Shown here: positions 16,343 through 25,542 of the stretch, piece by piece
How the letters are laid out: each line of letters starts with the position of its first letter
Position numbering within the stretch: position 1 is the first letter of the stretch
NCBI GenBank assembly: GCA_017625755.1
Contig: JAGAKG010000057.1
Coordinates: forward strand, 1 to 64,000
DNA length: 64,000 nt
Direction: 5' to 3'
Source of the DNA: Clostridia bacterium
GTDB taxonomy: Bacteria > Bacillota > Clostridia > Oscillospirales > CAG-272
Notes under the pieces: generated by a model
What the model was told of the DNA's origin: nothing
The model's input: the letters and a program-made list of their open reading frames with translations, nothing else
Databases searched by the model: none
Translations under genes and position numbers: made by a program

Positions 16343-16537
16343 GTGTCTTCCTCCATAAAATTGTTTTTTCAAAATGCTCCCGCCTCAGCATAAAGAAACG
16401 CCGCCGATAGAAACAGGCAATCATTTCTCGGCAGCGACACGCAAGTACTGTACAATATGGATATTGCGTACTTTGTACAATATATGCTTGTCCTTGGTAT
16501 CAAACGCATCTGCCGTTTAAACGGACAACATTTTTCG
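16343..16537 (-). promoter_or_regulatory. long structured 5' leader of the uracil permease gene
   Basis: The leader can fold into at least three hairpins on the minus strand: TTGTCC/GGACAA enclosing CCGTTTAAACGG; AAGTAC/GTACTT enclosing CAATAT/ATATTG; and CGCTGCCGA-GAAA pairing with TTTC-TA-TCGGCGGCG. No PyrR-type loop and no purine-riboswitch core is visible. The Shine-Dalgarno lies just downstream of the last stem. It may be an attenuator or an unrecognised riboswitch. Confidence 0.5.
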
Positions 16538-16543
16538 ACATTT

Positions 16544-16572
16544 ATTATATCACACCTAGACAGACTTGTAAA
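16544..16572 (-). promoter_or_regulatory. promoter of the uracil permease gene
   Basis: On the minus strand TTTACA and TATAAT are separated by 17 bp, placing the start near 16537. Confidence 0.8.
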
Positions 16573-16702
16573 TAGCTTTTTTAAATATCACAAATAAAAA
16601 ATATAACTATTTTTCATCTATTTCCCTTAATAAGCGCCTATTCGCAGAGAAAAAATATGAATGACAAAGAAAAAATAACACTTCTCGGAAGGAATTTTTA
16701 CT

Positions 16703-16942
16703 ATGAACTGCAATATTACATTCAAAAAAACGCGGAATAAGATATCCGTCTGGGTCCTGGTTTTTACCCTGCTCTGCACTATACTGACCTCCGCGCTTCC
16801 TCTGCGCGCCCTCGCCGCGCCTATCTCCTCGGATATCGCAACCGCCCCCGAAGCCAGCGTCGGGCTTACGGGAATAATTATCACGATAATCGCCGCAATT
16901 GCCGTAATTGCTATAATCATATTCACCGTGCGGGGCGCGTAG
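16703..16942 (+). CDS. small secreted or membrane protein of unknown function
   Basis: This 79-residue reading frame starts with a basic N-terminus and a hydrophobic segment (about 15-37, ending LRALAAP like a signal peptidase site), then 15 polar residues and a second, very Ile/Ala-rich helix (about 54-75) ending in VRGA. It has a GGAAGGA site about 10 nt before ATG. I do not recognise the family. It stands alone on the plus strand between two minus-strand units, and a dispersed repeat begins 40 bp after its stop. It could be a small membrane peptide; expression is unproven. Confidence 0.55.
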   Translation: MNCNITFKKTRNKISVWVLVFTLLCTILTSALPLRALAAPISSDIATAPEASVGLTGIIITIIAAIAVIAIIIFTVRGA

Positions 16943-16981
16943 ATTGACGCCAAAGCAAGGCATAATTTTAAATCTCACTCG

Positions 16982-17041
16982 GTAGGGGTCGGTGCCTCGA
17001 CGACCCGTTTTATCGTTGTTTCATCTTTTGCCTGTCCCTAC
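16982..17041. repeat. GTAGGG/CCCTAC intergenic repeat (R2)
   Basis: A 60-bp unit starting GTAGGGGTCGG and ending TGTCCCTAC, with an internal hairpin GGGTCG-CGACCC-like. It belongs to the family described for R1. Confidence 0.7.
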
Positions 17042-17065
17042 AAGCATATTCTTTCAAAGCGCAAT

Positions 17066-17095
17066 AAAACGGGCGATTCGTAAATCGCCCGTTTT
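17066..17095 (-). terminator. terminator of the ribosomal superoperon
   Basis: A 13-bp stem AAAACGGGCGATT / AATCGCCCGTTTT with a 4-nt loop lies 24 bp past the rplQ stop. On the minus strand it ends in TTTTATTG, and on the plus strand in TTTTGTTGTTGTTTTT, so it may act in both directions. Confidence 0.8.
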
Positions 17096-17118
17096 GTTGT
17101 TGTTTTTGGAAAGCGAGA

Positions 17119-17541
17119 TTACTTGAGAGGTTCAGCCTCTACCTTCTTCTCTTTCTTTGCCTTTTTGTTTTTCTTATCGTCCTCAGTAGGCTTTACATAG
17201 TCGATAAGCTTAACGATCGCCATCTCAGCGCCGTCGCCTCTGCGCGCGCCAAGCTTGAAGATCTGTGTATATCCACCGTTACGCTCTGCATAAAGAGGAG
17301 CGAGCTCGTTGAACACCTTAGTTACAACATTCTCGTCTGTTATATATGCGAGAGCCGCACGACGGCTGGCAAGAGTATTCTTCTTGCCGAGAGTGATCAT
17401 TTTTTCAGCAACAGAACGAACTTCCTTTGCTCTGGTAAGAGTTGTCTCTACCTGTCCGTTCTTGAGCAGCAATGTTACCATTCCGCGAAGCATAGCTTTT
17501 CTGTGCGCGGTAGGTCTGCCAAGTTTTCTTGTTCCGGGCAT
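17119..17541 (-). CDS. rplQ: 50S ribosomal protein L17
   Basis: This 140-residue large-subunit protein opens with [21 protein letters not shown], the L17 signature; the core ends near residue 117 (KLIDYV), followed by a lysine/glutamate-rich tail absent from shorter homologs. It is the last gene of the superoperon, 72 bp after rpoA, with a strong GGAGG site. The order rpoA-rplQ is the usual end of the alpha operon. Confidence 0.97.
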   Translation of the reverse strand: MPGTRKLGRPTAHRKAMLRGMVTLLLKNGQVETTLTRAKEVRSVAEKMITLGKKNTLASRRAALAYITDENVVTKVFNELAPLYAERNGGYTQIFKLGARRGDGAEMAIVKLIDYVKPTEDDKKNKKAKKEKKVEAEPLK

Positions 17542-17613
17542 TGTCGTGTCCCTCCTTTTACGAATTTTAATCTAATGCAACGCATCCATTTGACAGCGTT
17601 TTCTCCGCCGTCA

Positions 17614-18588
17614 TTATTCCTCTTCTTTTCTGAGGTCAAGTCCCAATGAATGCAGTTTCTGAATAACTTCTTCCAGCGACTTCTTTCCGAGGTTGCGGAC
17701 CTTTATCATATCCTCCTCGGTACGGTTCGTCAGGTCTTCCACTGTGTCAATGCCTGCGCGCTTCAAGCAATTGAAGCTTCTTACAGACATGTCAAGCTCC
17801 TCAATGGTCATCTCAAGAACCTTTTCCTTAATGGTCTCTTCTCTTTCAACCATTATTTCAACATTCTTTGCTTCATCCGACAAATCAACAAACAAGTTGA
17901 GATGCTCGTTGAGAATCTTGGCGCCGAACGAAATCGCTTCCTTAGCTGAAATTGTTCCATTTGTGAGGACTTCGAGTGTCAGCTTATCAAGGTCGGTAAC
18001 ACTACCAACACGGGTGTTCTCAACCGTGTAGCTAACATTGTAAACAGGTGTGTATATCGAATCGGTATAAATCGTTCCGATAGGCGCGGAAATGTTTGCT
18101 CCGAGCATCTGCGCGTGAAGCTGCTTATTGCGCTCCTGCGAAACATATCCTCTGCCGTGGTCGAATGTAAGCTCCATATAGAGTCTCTCGCCTTCTGCGA
18201 CAGTTGCTATATGATGGTTCGGATTGAGTATATCTATGTCCGAATCCTGCTTGATGTCTCCGGCAGTTACCTCCTGCTCACCTGTTACATCGATTATAAC
18301 GGTCTTGGGCGCATTGCCGTGAAGCTTTGCGATTATTCCCTTTACATTGAGCACTATCTCGGTTACATCTTCTCTTACACCGGGAATAGTGGAAAACTCG
18401 TGGAGTACGCCGTCTATCTTTATGTTAGTTACCGCGTATCCTGGCAGCGAGCTGAGCATTATTCTGCGCAGCGAGTTGCCGAGCGTTATTCCAAATCCTC
18501 TTTCGAGGGGCTCAACGATGAATTTGCCACAAGTTCCGTCTTCGCTAAGGTTAACAGTCGTTATATTGGGCTTTTCAATTTCTATCAT
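17614..18588 (-). CDS. rpoA: DNA-directed RNA polymerase subunit alpha
   Basis: This 324-residue subunit has both domains: the N-terminal dimerisation and assembly domain ([28 protein letters not shown]) and the C-terminal DNA- and activator-binding domain ([31 protein letters not shown]). Alpha dimers start RNA polymerase assembly, and the C-terminal domain contacts UP elements and regulators. It lies 98 bp after rpsD. Length is normal for Bacillota. Confidence 0.97.
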   Translation of the reverse strand: MIEIEKPNITTVNLSEDGTCGKFIVEPLERGFGITLGNSLRRIMLSSLPGYAVTNIKIDGVLHEFSTIPGVREDVTEIVLNVKGIIAKLHGNAPKTVIIDVTGEQEVTAGDIKQDSDIDILNPNHHIATVAEGERLYMELTFDHGRGYVSQERNKQLHAQMLGANISAPIGTIYTDSIYTPVYNVSYTVENTRVGSVTDLDKLTLEVLTNGTISAKEAISFGAKILNEHLNLFVDLSDEAKNVEIMVEREETIKEKVLEMTIEELDMSVRSFNCLKRAGIDTVEDLTNRTEEDMIKVRNLGKKSLEEVIQKLHSLGLDLRKEEE

Positions 18589-18686
18589 TCCAAATAAACC
18601 CTCCTAATAATTTTGTTAGTTGCAAAATATCTTTGCGTTGGTACGCTGTTTTGTCTTTATCCGTCCCACGAATAAAGAAATGGAAA

Positions 18687-19313
18687 TTACTTGGAATAAA
18701 GCTCGACGATAAGCTGCTCGTTGAAATCGAAATCAACATCGTCTCTCTGGGGAAGAGCTACGACTTTAGCGCTGAGGTTGGTCTTATCAACATCAAGCCA
18801 CTTGGGAGCAGTTTTTGTCTGAAGCGCTTCTGCAAGGCTCTTGCACTTTACCGAGTTGCGGAAGTTCTCTCTAACCGCTACTACATCGCCTGCGCTTACG
18901 ATGATAGAAGGAATGTTGACCTTCTTACCGTTAAGCTCGAAGTGCTCGTGGAGAACGAGCTGACGAGCTTCCTTACGGCTCTCTGCCATACCCATTCTGT
19001 ATACCACATTGTCAAGACGGCGCTCGATAAGCTTGAGCAGGTTCTCACCTGTCATACCCTCTTTACGCTCTGCCTCTGCGAAGTAGTTCTTGAACTGCTT
19101 CTCCTGTACTCCGTAGTATCTCTTCGTCTTCTGCTTCTCACGAAGCTGCATTCCATATTCTCTCTGCTTCTTGTTTGCCGCGCCGTGCTGACCGGGAGCT
19201 GTTGCTCTGCGATCGAGAGCGCACTTACCCGATGTGCATCTTTCGCCCTTGAGGAAAAGCTTTGTTCCCTCTCTGCGGCAAAGCTTACAAGCAGGTCCTG
19301 TATATCTTGCCAT
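18687..19313 (-). CDS. rpsD: 30S ribosomal protein S4
   Basis: This 208-residue primary 16S-binding protein has the zinc-type N-terminus ([21 protein letters not shown]), four cysteines at about 9, 12, 26 and 31, and the S4 RNA-binding domain ([28 protein letters not shown]). The cysteine form is typical of many Bacillota. It lies 23 bp after rpsK. S4 often autoregulates the alpha operon; no pseudoknot was confirmed here. Confidence 0.97.
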   Translation of the reverse strand: MARYTGPACKLCRREGTKLFLKGERCTSGKCALDRRATAPGQHGAANKKQREYGMQLREKQKTKRYYGVQEKQFKNYFAEAERKEGMTGENLLKLIERRLDNVVYRMGMAESRKEARQLVLHEHFELNGKKVNIPSIIVSAGDVVAVRENFRNSVKCKSLAEALQTKTAPKWLDVDKTNLSAKVVALPQRDDVDFDFNEQLIVELYSK

Positions 19314-19336
19314 TGTTCTTTACCTCCTGTTATTGA

Positions 19337-19735
19337 TTAAACGCGTCTGCGCTTAGGCGGTCTGCATCCGTTATGCGGAACGGGGGTCACATCCTTGATC
19401 ATTGTGATCTGAAGACCTGCAGTCTCAAGCGCGCGGATTGCGGATTCGCGTCCCGATCCGGGGCCCTTTACATACACCTCAACAGACTTGAGGCCGTGTT
19501 CCATTGCTGCCTTTGCAGCTGTCTCAGAAGCTGTCTGAGCTGCATACGGAGTGGACTTTCTGGAGCCTTTGAATCCGAGCTCACCTGCGGATGCCCAAGA
19601 AATAGCATTTCCGGCAACATCGGTGATTGTGATGATCGTGTTATTGAAAGTTGCACTGATATGAACCGCGCCTTTTTCGATGTTCTTTCTCTCGCGGCGT
19701 CTCTTGACAACTTTCTTTGTAGCAACTTTAGCCAT
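19337..19735 (-). CDS. rpsK: 30S ribosomal protein S11
   Basis: This 132-residue platform protein shows the family sequences [37 protein letters not shown] and the end [17 protein letters not shown]. It binds 16S rRNA near the mRNA exit channel. It lies 15 bp after rpsM, with an AGGAGAGG site. Confidence 0.97.
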   Translation of the reverse strand: MAKVATKKVVKRRRERKNIEKGAVHISATFNNTIITITDVAGNAISWASAGELGFKGSRKSTPYAAQTASETAAKAAMEHGLKSVEVYVKGPGSGRESAIRALETAGLQITMIKDVTPVPHNGCRPPKRRRV

Positions 19736-19750
19736 CTGTTTGCCTCTCCT

Positions 19751-20119
19751 TTACTTCTTCTTGTTTGCAATCGTCTTTGCAGGACCTTTTCTGGTTCTTG
19801 CATTGGTTTTTGTTCTCTGTCCTCTTACGGGAAGACCTTTTCTGTGTCTGATTCCGCGATAGCAATTGATTTCAACCATTCTCTTGATATTAAGAGCTAC
19901 TTCACGGCGGAGGTCACCCTCAACTGTGTAGTCGTTTTCAATTACATCACGAAGCTTTGCGATCTCATCCTCTGTGAGATCCTTTGCGCGTGTGTCAGGG
20001 TTTATACCTGTTTTTGCGAGAATATCGTTCGCACTCTTGCGGCCTATACCGTAGATGTATGTGAGAGCGATCTCTACACGCTTGTTGTTAGGAATATCAA
20101 CACCAGCTATACGAGCCAT
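19751..20119 (-). CDS. rpsM: 30S ribosomal protein S13
   Basis: This 122-residue head protein starts [26 protein letters not shown] and ends with the basic tail [14 protein letters not shown], which contacts the P-site tRNA and bridges to the large subunit. It follows rpmJ by 36 bp in the alpha part of the superoperon. Confidence 0.97.
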   Translation of the reverse strand: MARIAGVDIPNNKRVEIALTYIYGIGRKSANDILAKTGINPDTRAKDLTEDEIAKLRDVIENDYTVEGDLRREVALNIKRMVEINCYRGIRHRKGLPVRGQRTKTNARTRKGPAKTIANKKK

Positions 20120-20155
20120 TCTGTTTATTCACCTCTCTGTTAGATTTTCAGACAA

Positions 20156-20269
20156 TCAGCCCTGTCTCTGCTTGTGCTTGGGGTTCTCGCAGATAACCAT
20201 TACTTTGCCTTTTCTTTTTATGATTTTGCACTTTTCGCAAATCTTTTTAACGGATGGTTTAACCTTCAT
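20156..20269 (-). CDS. rpmJ: 50S ribosomal protein L36
   Basis: This 37-residue protein reads [20 protein letters not shown] and so on to HKQRQG. It has the zinc ligands Cys11, Cys14, Cys27 and His32 of the C+ type. The length matches the family exactly, and the position between infA and rpsM is canonical. Confidence 0.95.
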   Translation of the reverse strand: MKVKPSVKKICEKCKIIKRKGKVMVICENPKHKQRQG

Positions 20270-20307
20270 TTTATTACACCATTCCTTTCTGAATTTGTTT
20301 ATACATA

Positions 20308-20526
20308 TTACTTTGCGCGCCAGGTGATTCGTCCCTTATTGAGGTCGTATACCGACACCTCAACGGTTACCTTATCCCCGGGCAGTATTCTGATATAATT
20401 CATTCTCAGCTTTCCCGATATATGAGCCGTTACTATATGCTCGTTCGGAAGCTTTACCTTGAAGGTCGCGTTCGGCAATGCCTCAACTACCGTACCCTCA
20501 AACTCTATTACATCATCCTTAGGCAG
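20308..20526 (-). CDS. infA: translation initiation factor IF-1, apparent CTG start
   Basis: The 72-residue frame matches IF-1 from end to end ([53 protein letters not shown]). IF-1 sits in the A site during initiation. No ATG, GTG or TTG is in frame at the expected place: the codon aligned with the usual Met is CTG, 7 nt after GGAGG, and an ATT precedes it. An ATG upstream is in another frame and reaches a stop after eight codons. CTG is therefore the likely start, which gives exactly 72 residues; a sequencing error cannot be excluded. Confidence 0.9.
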   Translation of the reverse strand: MPKDDVIEFEGTVVEALPNATFKVKLPNEHIVTAHISGKLRMNYIRILPGDKVTVEVSVYDLNKGRITWRAK

Positions 20527-20564
20527 AATAATCCCTCCTCTGCATTATTTTCTGTGATTTCAAC

Positions 20565-21326
20565 TTACCAGTCCTTATCGACAAGCGTCGTTATTATAAC
20601 GCCGTCACTCGTAAGGGCTACCGTATTTTCATAGTGCGACGACAGGCTCTTATCTGCGGTCTTGACCGTCCACCCGTCGGGCATTTCGTAAACATCCTCG
20701 GTTCCGACATTGACCATCGGCTCTATCGCCAAGGTCATTCCCGCGCACAGTCTCGTTCCGCGTCCCGCGGTTCCGAAATTCGGAACATCGGGCTGCTCGT
20801 GAAGCTCTCGCCCCACTCCGTGACCGATATAACGGCGGACTACCGAAAATCCTTCTTTTTCAACACAATTTTGGATAGCACTTCCGACATCGCCTATTCT
20901 GTTACCCGTCCTGAGCATTTCGACTCCCGCAAAAAAGCTGTTCCGAGTTACCTCGATAAGCTTCATCGCCTCGTCGCTTACCTTTCCGACAGGTATCGTT
21001 CTCGCGCTGTCTCCGTGAAATCCCTTATAGAAAGCGCCCACATCTATCTTGACGATGTCCCCCTCACGCAGAATTCTCTTTTTAGAGGGAATTCCGTGAA
21101 TGACCTCGTCGTTTATGCTGATACACGCGGAGCCGGGGAATCCCGCATATCCGAGGAAGGATGGCTTTGCCCCACAGCGCTCGATATACCCTCTTATGAT
21201 GGTATCAAGCTCCTTGGTGCTGACTCCTTCTCGGACATGCTCTCTGGCGAGGAGTAACGCCTCACCTGTGATTCTTCCCGCTTCCTTCATTGCTGAAATC
21301 TGAGCGGAATTTTTTAGTTGAATCAT
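20565..21326 (-). CDS. map: methionine aminopeptidase, type I
   Basis: This 253-residue enzyme removes the N-terminal Met from new proteins. The metal ligands are visible: Asp in VKIDVGAF, Asp in GFHGDSART, His in GHGVGRELHE, Glu in AIEPMVN and Glu in HYENTVAL. There is no N-terminal zinc finger. It lies 2 bp after adk and 38 bp before infA, the common spc-operon order, so start processing and initiation factors are made together with ribosomes. Confidence 0.95.
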   Translation of the reverse strand: MIQLKNSAQISAMKEAGRITGEALLLAREHVREGVSTKELDTIIRGYIERCGAKPSFLGYAGFPGSACISINDEVIHGIPSKKRILREGDIVKIDVGAFYKGFHGDSARTIPVGKVSDEAMKLIEVTRNSFFAGVEMLRTGNRIGDVGSAIQNCVEKEGFSVVRRYIGHGVGRELHEQPDVPNFGTAGRGTRLCAGMTLAIEPMVNVGTEDVYEMPDGWTVKTADKSLSSHYENTVALTSDGVIITTLVDKDW

Positions 21327-21328
21327 GC

Positions 21329-21970
21329 TTACGCCTCAAATTTTTCAAGTGCCTGGAACACATTCGCGGTGGTATCCTCCACACGCTCCATACCCTTTGC
21401 GCAAACAAGAATTCCCTTCTTTTCGTAGTAATCCTTGAGCGGCTCGGTTATTTCGTGGTATGTGTTCAAGCGTTTGATAACCGTTTCGGCTGCGTCGTCG
21501 TCTCTGATATAGAGAGCGGACGAGCAAGCATCACAGACATCTGCTTTTTTCGGGGGGTTGTATACGACATGATAGGATGCTCCGCAGGACGAGCAGATTC
21601 TTCTTCCGCTCATTCGCTCGATGATCTTCTCATCTTCAACCTCAATGCTGAGGACAGCATCTATCTTGACTCCCATCGCGTCGAGTGCCTCTGCCTGAGG
21701 TATCGAGCGAGGAAATCCGTCGAGTATGAAACCGTTTTTGCATTTGTCCGATGCAAGGTAATCCTTGATTATCCCGATAACTACCTCATCGGGAACAAGC
21801 TTACCCGCATCCATATAGGATTTAGCGGAAAGTCCCATCTCCGTGCCTTCCTTAACGGCAGCGCGGAGCATATCTCCTGTGGAGACCGCGGGAATATTCC
21901 ACTTCTCCGAAATTTTTGTTGACTGAGTTCCTTTTCCTGCGCCGGGAGCGCCCAACAAAATAAGCTTCAT
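21329..21970 (-). CDS. adk: adenylate kinase with zinc lid
   Basis: This 213-residue enzyme interconverts 2 ADP with ATP and AMP. The P-loop GAPGAGKGT is at residues 7-15, the AMP site includes GFPRSIPQAE, and the lid carries a zinc site CSSC...CDAC, the form found in Gram-positive bacteria. It lies 30 bp after secY and 2 bp before map. Confidence 0.96.
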   Translation of the reverse strand: MKLILLGAPGAGKGTQSTKISEKWNIPAVSTGDMLRAAVKEGTEMGLSAKSYMDAGKLVPDEVVIGIIKDYLASDKCKNGFILDGFPRSIPQAEALDAMGVKIDAVLSIEVEDEKIIERMSGRRICSSCGASYHVVYNPPKKADVCDACSSALYIRDDDAAETVIKRLNTYHEITEPLKDYYEKKGILVCAKGMERVEDTTANVFQALEKFEA

Positions 21971-22000
21971 TGTGTTTCCTCCAGTTTTGGTTTGGAATTA

Positions 22001-23341
22001 TCAATCAAGGAATCCCTTATAATTTCTGAGCGACATCTGAGCCTCAAGCTCACGAACCGTCTCAAGCGCAACGCCTACAACGATGATAAGCGAGGAGCCT
22101 CCGAACGAGAGCGCCGCAAAGTCGAAATTATATGTGAGTTTTTCTATATTGTCGAGTATCTGGGTATCAATCATATTGATAACCATCGGGAAGCAAGCGA
22201 TAAACGCGACAATGATTGCGCCAAGAAGGGTAATTCTGTTAAGAATCTTCTTGATGTAGATCACCGTGGGTTTACCCGAACGGATTCCGGGAACTGCTCC
22301 GCCGTTGTTCTTGATGTTGTTCGCTACCTCAACGGGATCGAAGGATATCGATACATAGAAGTATGCGAAGAAGAACAGAAGAACAAGGAATATCAACAAA
22401 TAGGGCAACGAGTCATAGTTGAACCATTTCTCAACCCATTTAGCAAAACCGCTGTCGGTGTTCATAAAGCTTGCGATGGTTGCGGGAAGCGCAACTATCG
22501 AGTTTGCGAAGATGATAGGCATAACTCCGGCCATATTGACCTTCAGAGGAAGGTTTGTGTTCTGACCGCCATACATCTTTCTGCCGACAACTCTCTTTGC
22601 GTACTGAATCGGGATTCTTCTCTCTGCGTCAGACATCCATACTATTATCATAATCATTCCGAGAAGAACGAGTATCTCGAATATCGCAACGATAAGTCCT
22701 CTCCAGTCAAATCCGCTGAATCCGCCGCTTGTGAATACGGTGGACCAGATCGACTGAAGCATACCGAACATACCCGCGATGATGTTTGCGAAAAGGATGA
22801 TCGATATACCGTTACCGATACCCGACTCATTGATCTTCTCTGCAAGCCACATTACGAGAGCCGCGCCCGCACAGTAGCACGCTACGATGACCGCACCGCT
22901 GAACCAAGTGATATCGCCAACGAGATAATCAGACGCGTTCAGATAGAATGCGTATCCTATCGCGGTTATAAGCGCGAGACCAACCGTGACGATACGAGTC
23001 AGCGCATTGATCTTCTTTCTTCCCTCCTCGCCCTGCTTAGCAAGTCTCTGAAGGGGTCCGATCGCAACTGTGAGAAGCTGAATTACGATAGATGCCGTAA
23101 TGTAAGGCGAAACGCCGAGCGCAAAGAGGGTCGCTCTTCCGAGAGCGTCGCCGGAAAGAATGTTAAGGTAGTACAGGATAGTGCCATCAAATGCGTCCTT
23201 AGCGCCCTCGAACACCTCTGCGTTTACATAGGGTACGGGGATATTTGCGCCAAGTCGGTAAAGCACGATGATGAGTAATGTGAAGAGAAGCTTACTTCTA
23301 AGCTCAGGAATTCTCCAGGCATTTTTCAGCGTCTTAAGCAT
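22001..23341 (-). CDS. secY: preprotein translocase subunit SecY
   Basis: This 446-residue protein with ten transmembrane helices forms the Sec channel. Recognisable parts are the N-terminus MLKTLKNAWRIPELRSKLLFTL, the plug region, RRIPIQYAKRVVG and GVALETVRELEAQMSLRNYKGF at the C-terminus. It lies 2 bp after rplO and 30 bp before adk. Confidence 0.97.
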   Translation of the reverse strand: MLKTLKNAWRIPELRSKLLFTLLIIVLYRLGANIPVPYVNAEVFEGAKDAFDGTILYYLNILSGDALGRATLFALGVSPYITASIVIQLLTVAIGPLQRLAKQGEEGRKKINALTRIVTVGLALITAIGYAFYLNASDYLVGDITWFSGAVIVACYCAGAALVMWLAEKINESGIGNGISIILFANIIAGMFGMLQSIWSTVFTSGGFSGFDWRGLIVAIFEILVLLGMIMIIVWMSDAERRIPIQYAKRVVGRKMYGGQNTNLPLKVNMAGVMPIIFANSIVALPATIASFMNTDSGFAKWVEKWFNYDSLPYLLIFLVLLFFFAYFYVSISFDPVEVANNIKNNGGAVPGIRSGKPTVIYIKKILNRITLLGAIIVAFIACFPMVINMIDTQILDNIEKLTYNFDFAALSFGGSSLIIVVGVALETVRELEAQMSLRNYKGFLD

Positions 23342-23343
23342 CC

Positions 23344-23784
23344 TTATACCTCCTCAGTCTTTCCACCTGCTGCTTCTATCTTTTCCTTAGCTGTTGCCGA
23401 AAAGACTGTCGCTTTGACAGTTATTTTTTTGGTGAGCTCGCCGCCGCCGAGGACCTTGAGTCCGTCCATAGGCTTGCGAACTATTCTTTTCTCAACCAGG
23501 GTTGCGAGATCAACTACTGCTCCGTCCTCAAACTTATTGAGTGCCGAAACATTTACTATTGCATAATTGACAGCAAATCTGTTCTTGAAGCCTCTCTTGG
23601 GAAGCTTTCTGTACAGGGGGAGCTGTCCACCCTCAAATCCGGGTCTTACTCCGCCGCCCGAGCGCGCGTTCTGACCCTTGTGTCCCTTACCTGCGGTCTT
23701 GCCGTTTCCGGAGCCGGGACCTCTGCCCTTACGCCATGCGGACTTTACAGAGCCCGCTGCCGGTGAAAGTTCATTAAGTTTCAT
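23344..23784 (-). CDS. rplO: 50S ribosomal protein L15
   Basis: This 146-residue protein has a glycine/arginine-rich N-terminal arm ([21 protein letters not shown]) that threads into 23S rRNA, and the conserved [18 protein letters not shown]. It lies 12 bp after rpmD and 2 bp before secY. Confidence 0.97.
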   Translation of the reverse strand: MKLNELSPAAGSVKSAWRKGRGPGSGNGKTAGKGHKGQNARSGGGVRPGFEGGQLPLYRKLPKRGFKNRFAVNYAIVNVSALNKFEDGAVVDLATLVEKRIVRKPMDGLKVLGGGELTKKITVKATVFSATAKEKIEAAGGKTEEV

Positions 23785-23796
23785 CTTGCTACCTCC

Positions 23797-23970
23797 TTAT
23801 ACGATTTCAACCTTGACGAGGTGAGAGATAACCTTGATCTTGCCTGCAAGCACAGCATTGTCCTCGTGAACGATGCTATCGCCTATCTTAACAAGTCCGA
23901 GAGACTTCGCCGTTGCCTTCTGGTTGGGCTTTGCACCGATGGTGCTCTTTACGAGAGTTACTTTTTTCAT
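23797..23970 (-). CDS. rpmD: 50S ribosomal protein L30
   Basis: This 57-residue protein reads MKKVTLVKSTIGAKPNQKAT, then SLGLVKIGDSIVHEDNAVLAG, the normal bacterial L30 core and length. It has an AGGAGGG site and sits 13 bp after rpsE, in the canonical order S5-L30-L15. Confidence 0.95.
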   Translation of the reverse strand: MKKVTLVKSTIGAKPNQKATAKSLGLVKIGDSIVHEDNAVLAGKIKVISHLVKVEIV

Positions 23971-23983
23971 CTTTTCGCCCTCC

Positions 23984-24487
23984 TTATGCCTTTACCTGAT
24001 CAACGGAGATGTCACGAATCTTCGCAACCTCATCTGCGGTGCGGAGCGCCTCAAGTCCTGCAATAGTTGCCTTAACAACATTTGTAGGATTGTTTGAACG
24101 GAGGCACTTTGCACGAATGTTGGAGATACCTGCCAGTTCGAGAACTGCTCTTACCTTACCACCCGCGATAATACCTGTACCGGGAGCGGCGGGCTTAAGA
24201 AGAACCTTACCTGCTCCGAACTCACCGATTACCTCGTGGGGGATCGTTGAACCCTTAAGGGATACTGTTATCATATTTTTCTTTGCATCTTCAATTCCCT
24301 TGCGGATCGCCTCGGGAACCTCAGCTGCCTTTCCAAGTCCTACGCCTACATGACCGTTTCCGTCACCAACAACCATGATTGCTGCAAAACGGGCGATACG
24401 ACCACCTTTAACGGTCTTGGAAACACGGTTCAATGCGACGAGCTGCTCACGAAGATCAAGCTCTGCCGGATTAATTTTTGTTGACAT
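23984..24487 (-). CDS. rpsE: 30S ribosomal protein S5
   Basis: This 167-residue protein has the double-stranded RNA-binding N-domain ([19 protein letters not shown]) and the C-domain with [23 protein letters not shown]. It lines the mRNA entry channel and affects fidelity. I chose the ATG at 24487 ([10 protein letters not shown]), 6 nt after AGGAGG; the frame is open further upstream but without a site. Confidence 0.96.
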   Translation of the reverse strand: MSTKINPAELDLREQLVALNRVSKTVKGGRIARFAAIMVVGDGNGHVGVGLGKAAEVPEAIRKGIEDAKKNMITVSLKGSTIPHEVIGEFGAGKVLLKPAAPGTGIIAGGKVRAVLELAGISNIRAKCLRSNNPTNVVKATIAGLEALRTADEVAKIRDISVDQVKA

Positions 24488-24570
24488 GTGTTTTCCTCCT
24501 GAAATTTTGTTCAATACAATTTATTGTGTTTGAACAGTGTACAAACCGGACTAACCACCCTTGCGGGAGA

Positions 24571-24930
24571 TTAGAACTTCAAGCCGCCCTCGCGAGCGCC
24601 GTCAGCCAATTCCGATACACGTCCGTGATAAAGATAGCCGCCTCTGTCGAATACGACTTCGGTGATACCCTTTGCCGCTGCCTTTTCAGCGATTGCTTTT
24701 CCTACTGCTCTTGCAGCTTCCTTGTTTCCGCCGTTGCCCTGGAAATCCTTCTCATAGGTAGAAGCAGAAACCAATGTTACACCTGCAACATCGTCAATGA
24801 TCTGAGCGCTAATGTTCGCATTCGAACGATATACCGCCAAACGGGGACGAGCTGCCGTGCCAGAAATCTTTGCTCTGACTCTCTTATGTCTCTTAAGACG
24901 AGCCTTATTTGCGTCTTTTCTTGATACCAT
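24571..24930 (-). CDS. rplR: 50S ribosomal protein L18
   Basis: This 119-residue 5S rRNA-binding protein shows [35 protein letters not shown] and the end [24 protein letters not shown]. It lies 18 bp after rplF and 83 bp before rpsE, the longest gap in this part; the gap holds no gene. Confidence 0.96.
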   Translation of the reverse strand: MVSRKDANKARLKRHKRVRAKISGTAARPRLAVYRSNANISAQIIDDVAGVTLVSASTYEKDFQGNGGNKEAARAVGKAIAEKAAAKGITEVVFDRGGYLYHGRVSELADGAREGGLKF

Positions 24931-24948
24931 TTGCGTCTACTCCTTTCA

Positions 24949-25521
24949 TTATTTACCGGTTTTTCCGGCCTTGCGGCGAATTCTCTCATCAGCGTACTTA
25001 ACACCCTTGCCATGATAGGGCTCGGGGGGTCTCTTACTTCTGATTACCGCTGCCATCTGTCCGACTGCCTGCTTGTCTATTCCCTTAACCGTGATGGTTA
25101 TCGGAACAGCCTTCTCGGCAACCTCAAGCGTAATTCCTTCGGGCTCGGTGATGCAGAACTTCTCCTGGGGAGTTCCGCCCGCGAGAAGCGAGTGACCGAG
25201 ATAAAGCTGAACGGTCTTTCCTACCTTCGTTGCCTTATAGCCGACACCGATTATCTCGAGTGTCTTGCTGAATCCCTTAGTTACGCCAACGACCATGTTG
25301 TTGAGGAGCGCACGGGTAAGTCCGTGAACGCTTCTGTCTTCCTTCTCGTCTGTGGGACGGGAAACGATAAGCTGTGTGCCCTCCAGCTTGATTGTCATTC
25401 TCTCGTTAAACTTTTCTGTAAGTGTTCCGAGGGGGCCCTTTACTGTTACGGTGTTATCAGCCGCGATAGTAACGGTAACTCCTGCGGGAACATCAATCGG
25501 CATTCTTCCAATTCTTGACAT
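24949..25521 (-). CDS. rplF: 50S ribosomal protein L6
   Basis: This 190-residue protein has two homologous domains and the C-terminal signature PEPYHGKGVKYADERIRRKAGK. It lies near the sarcin-ricin loop and the factor-binding centre. It is 21 bp after rpsH, with a GGGAGG site. Confidence 0.97.
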   Translation of the reverse strand: MSRIGRMPIDVPAGVTVTIAADNTVTVKGPLGTLTEKFNERMTIKLEGTQLIVSRPTDEKEDRSVHGLTRALLNNMVVGVTKGFSKTLEIIGVGYKATKVGKTVQLYLGHSLLAGGTPQEKFCITEPEGITLEVAEKAVPITITVKGIDKQAVGQMAAVIRSKRPPEPYHGKGVKYADERIRRKAGKTGK

Positions 25522-25542
25522 TTTATTTACCTCCCGCTTTCA

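Noticed and set aside
16343..16537. Purine riboswitch or PyrR attenuator upstream of the uracil permease
   Set aside because: The conserved purine-riboswitch core and the PyrR loop are not present, so I left it as an unnamed leader.
21992..23278. 428-codon plus-strand frame opposite secY
   Set aside because: Antisense shadow of a certain gene; highly charged, low-complexity product.
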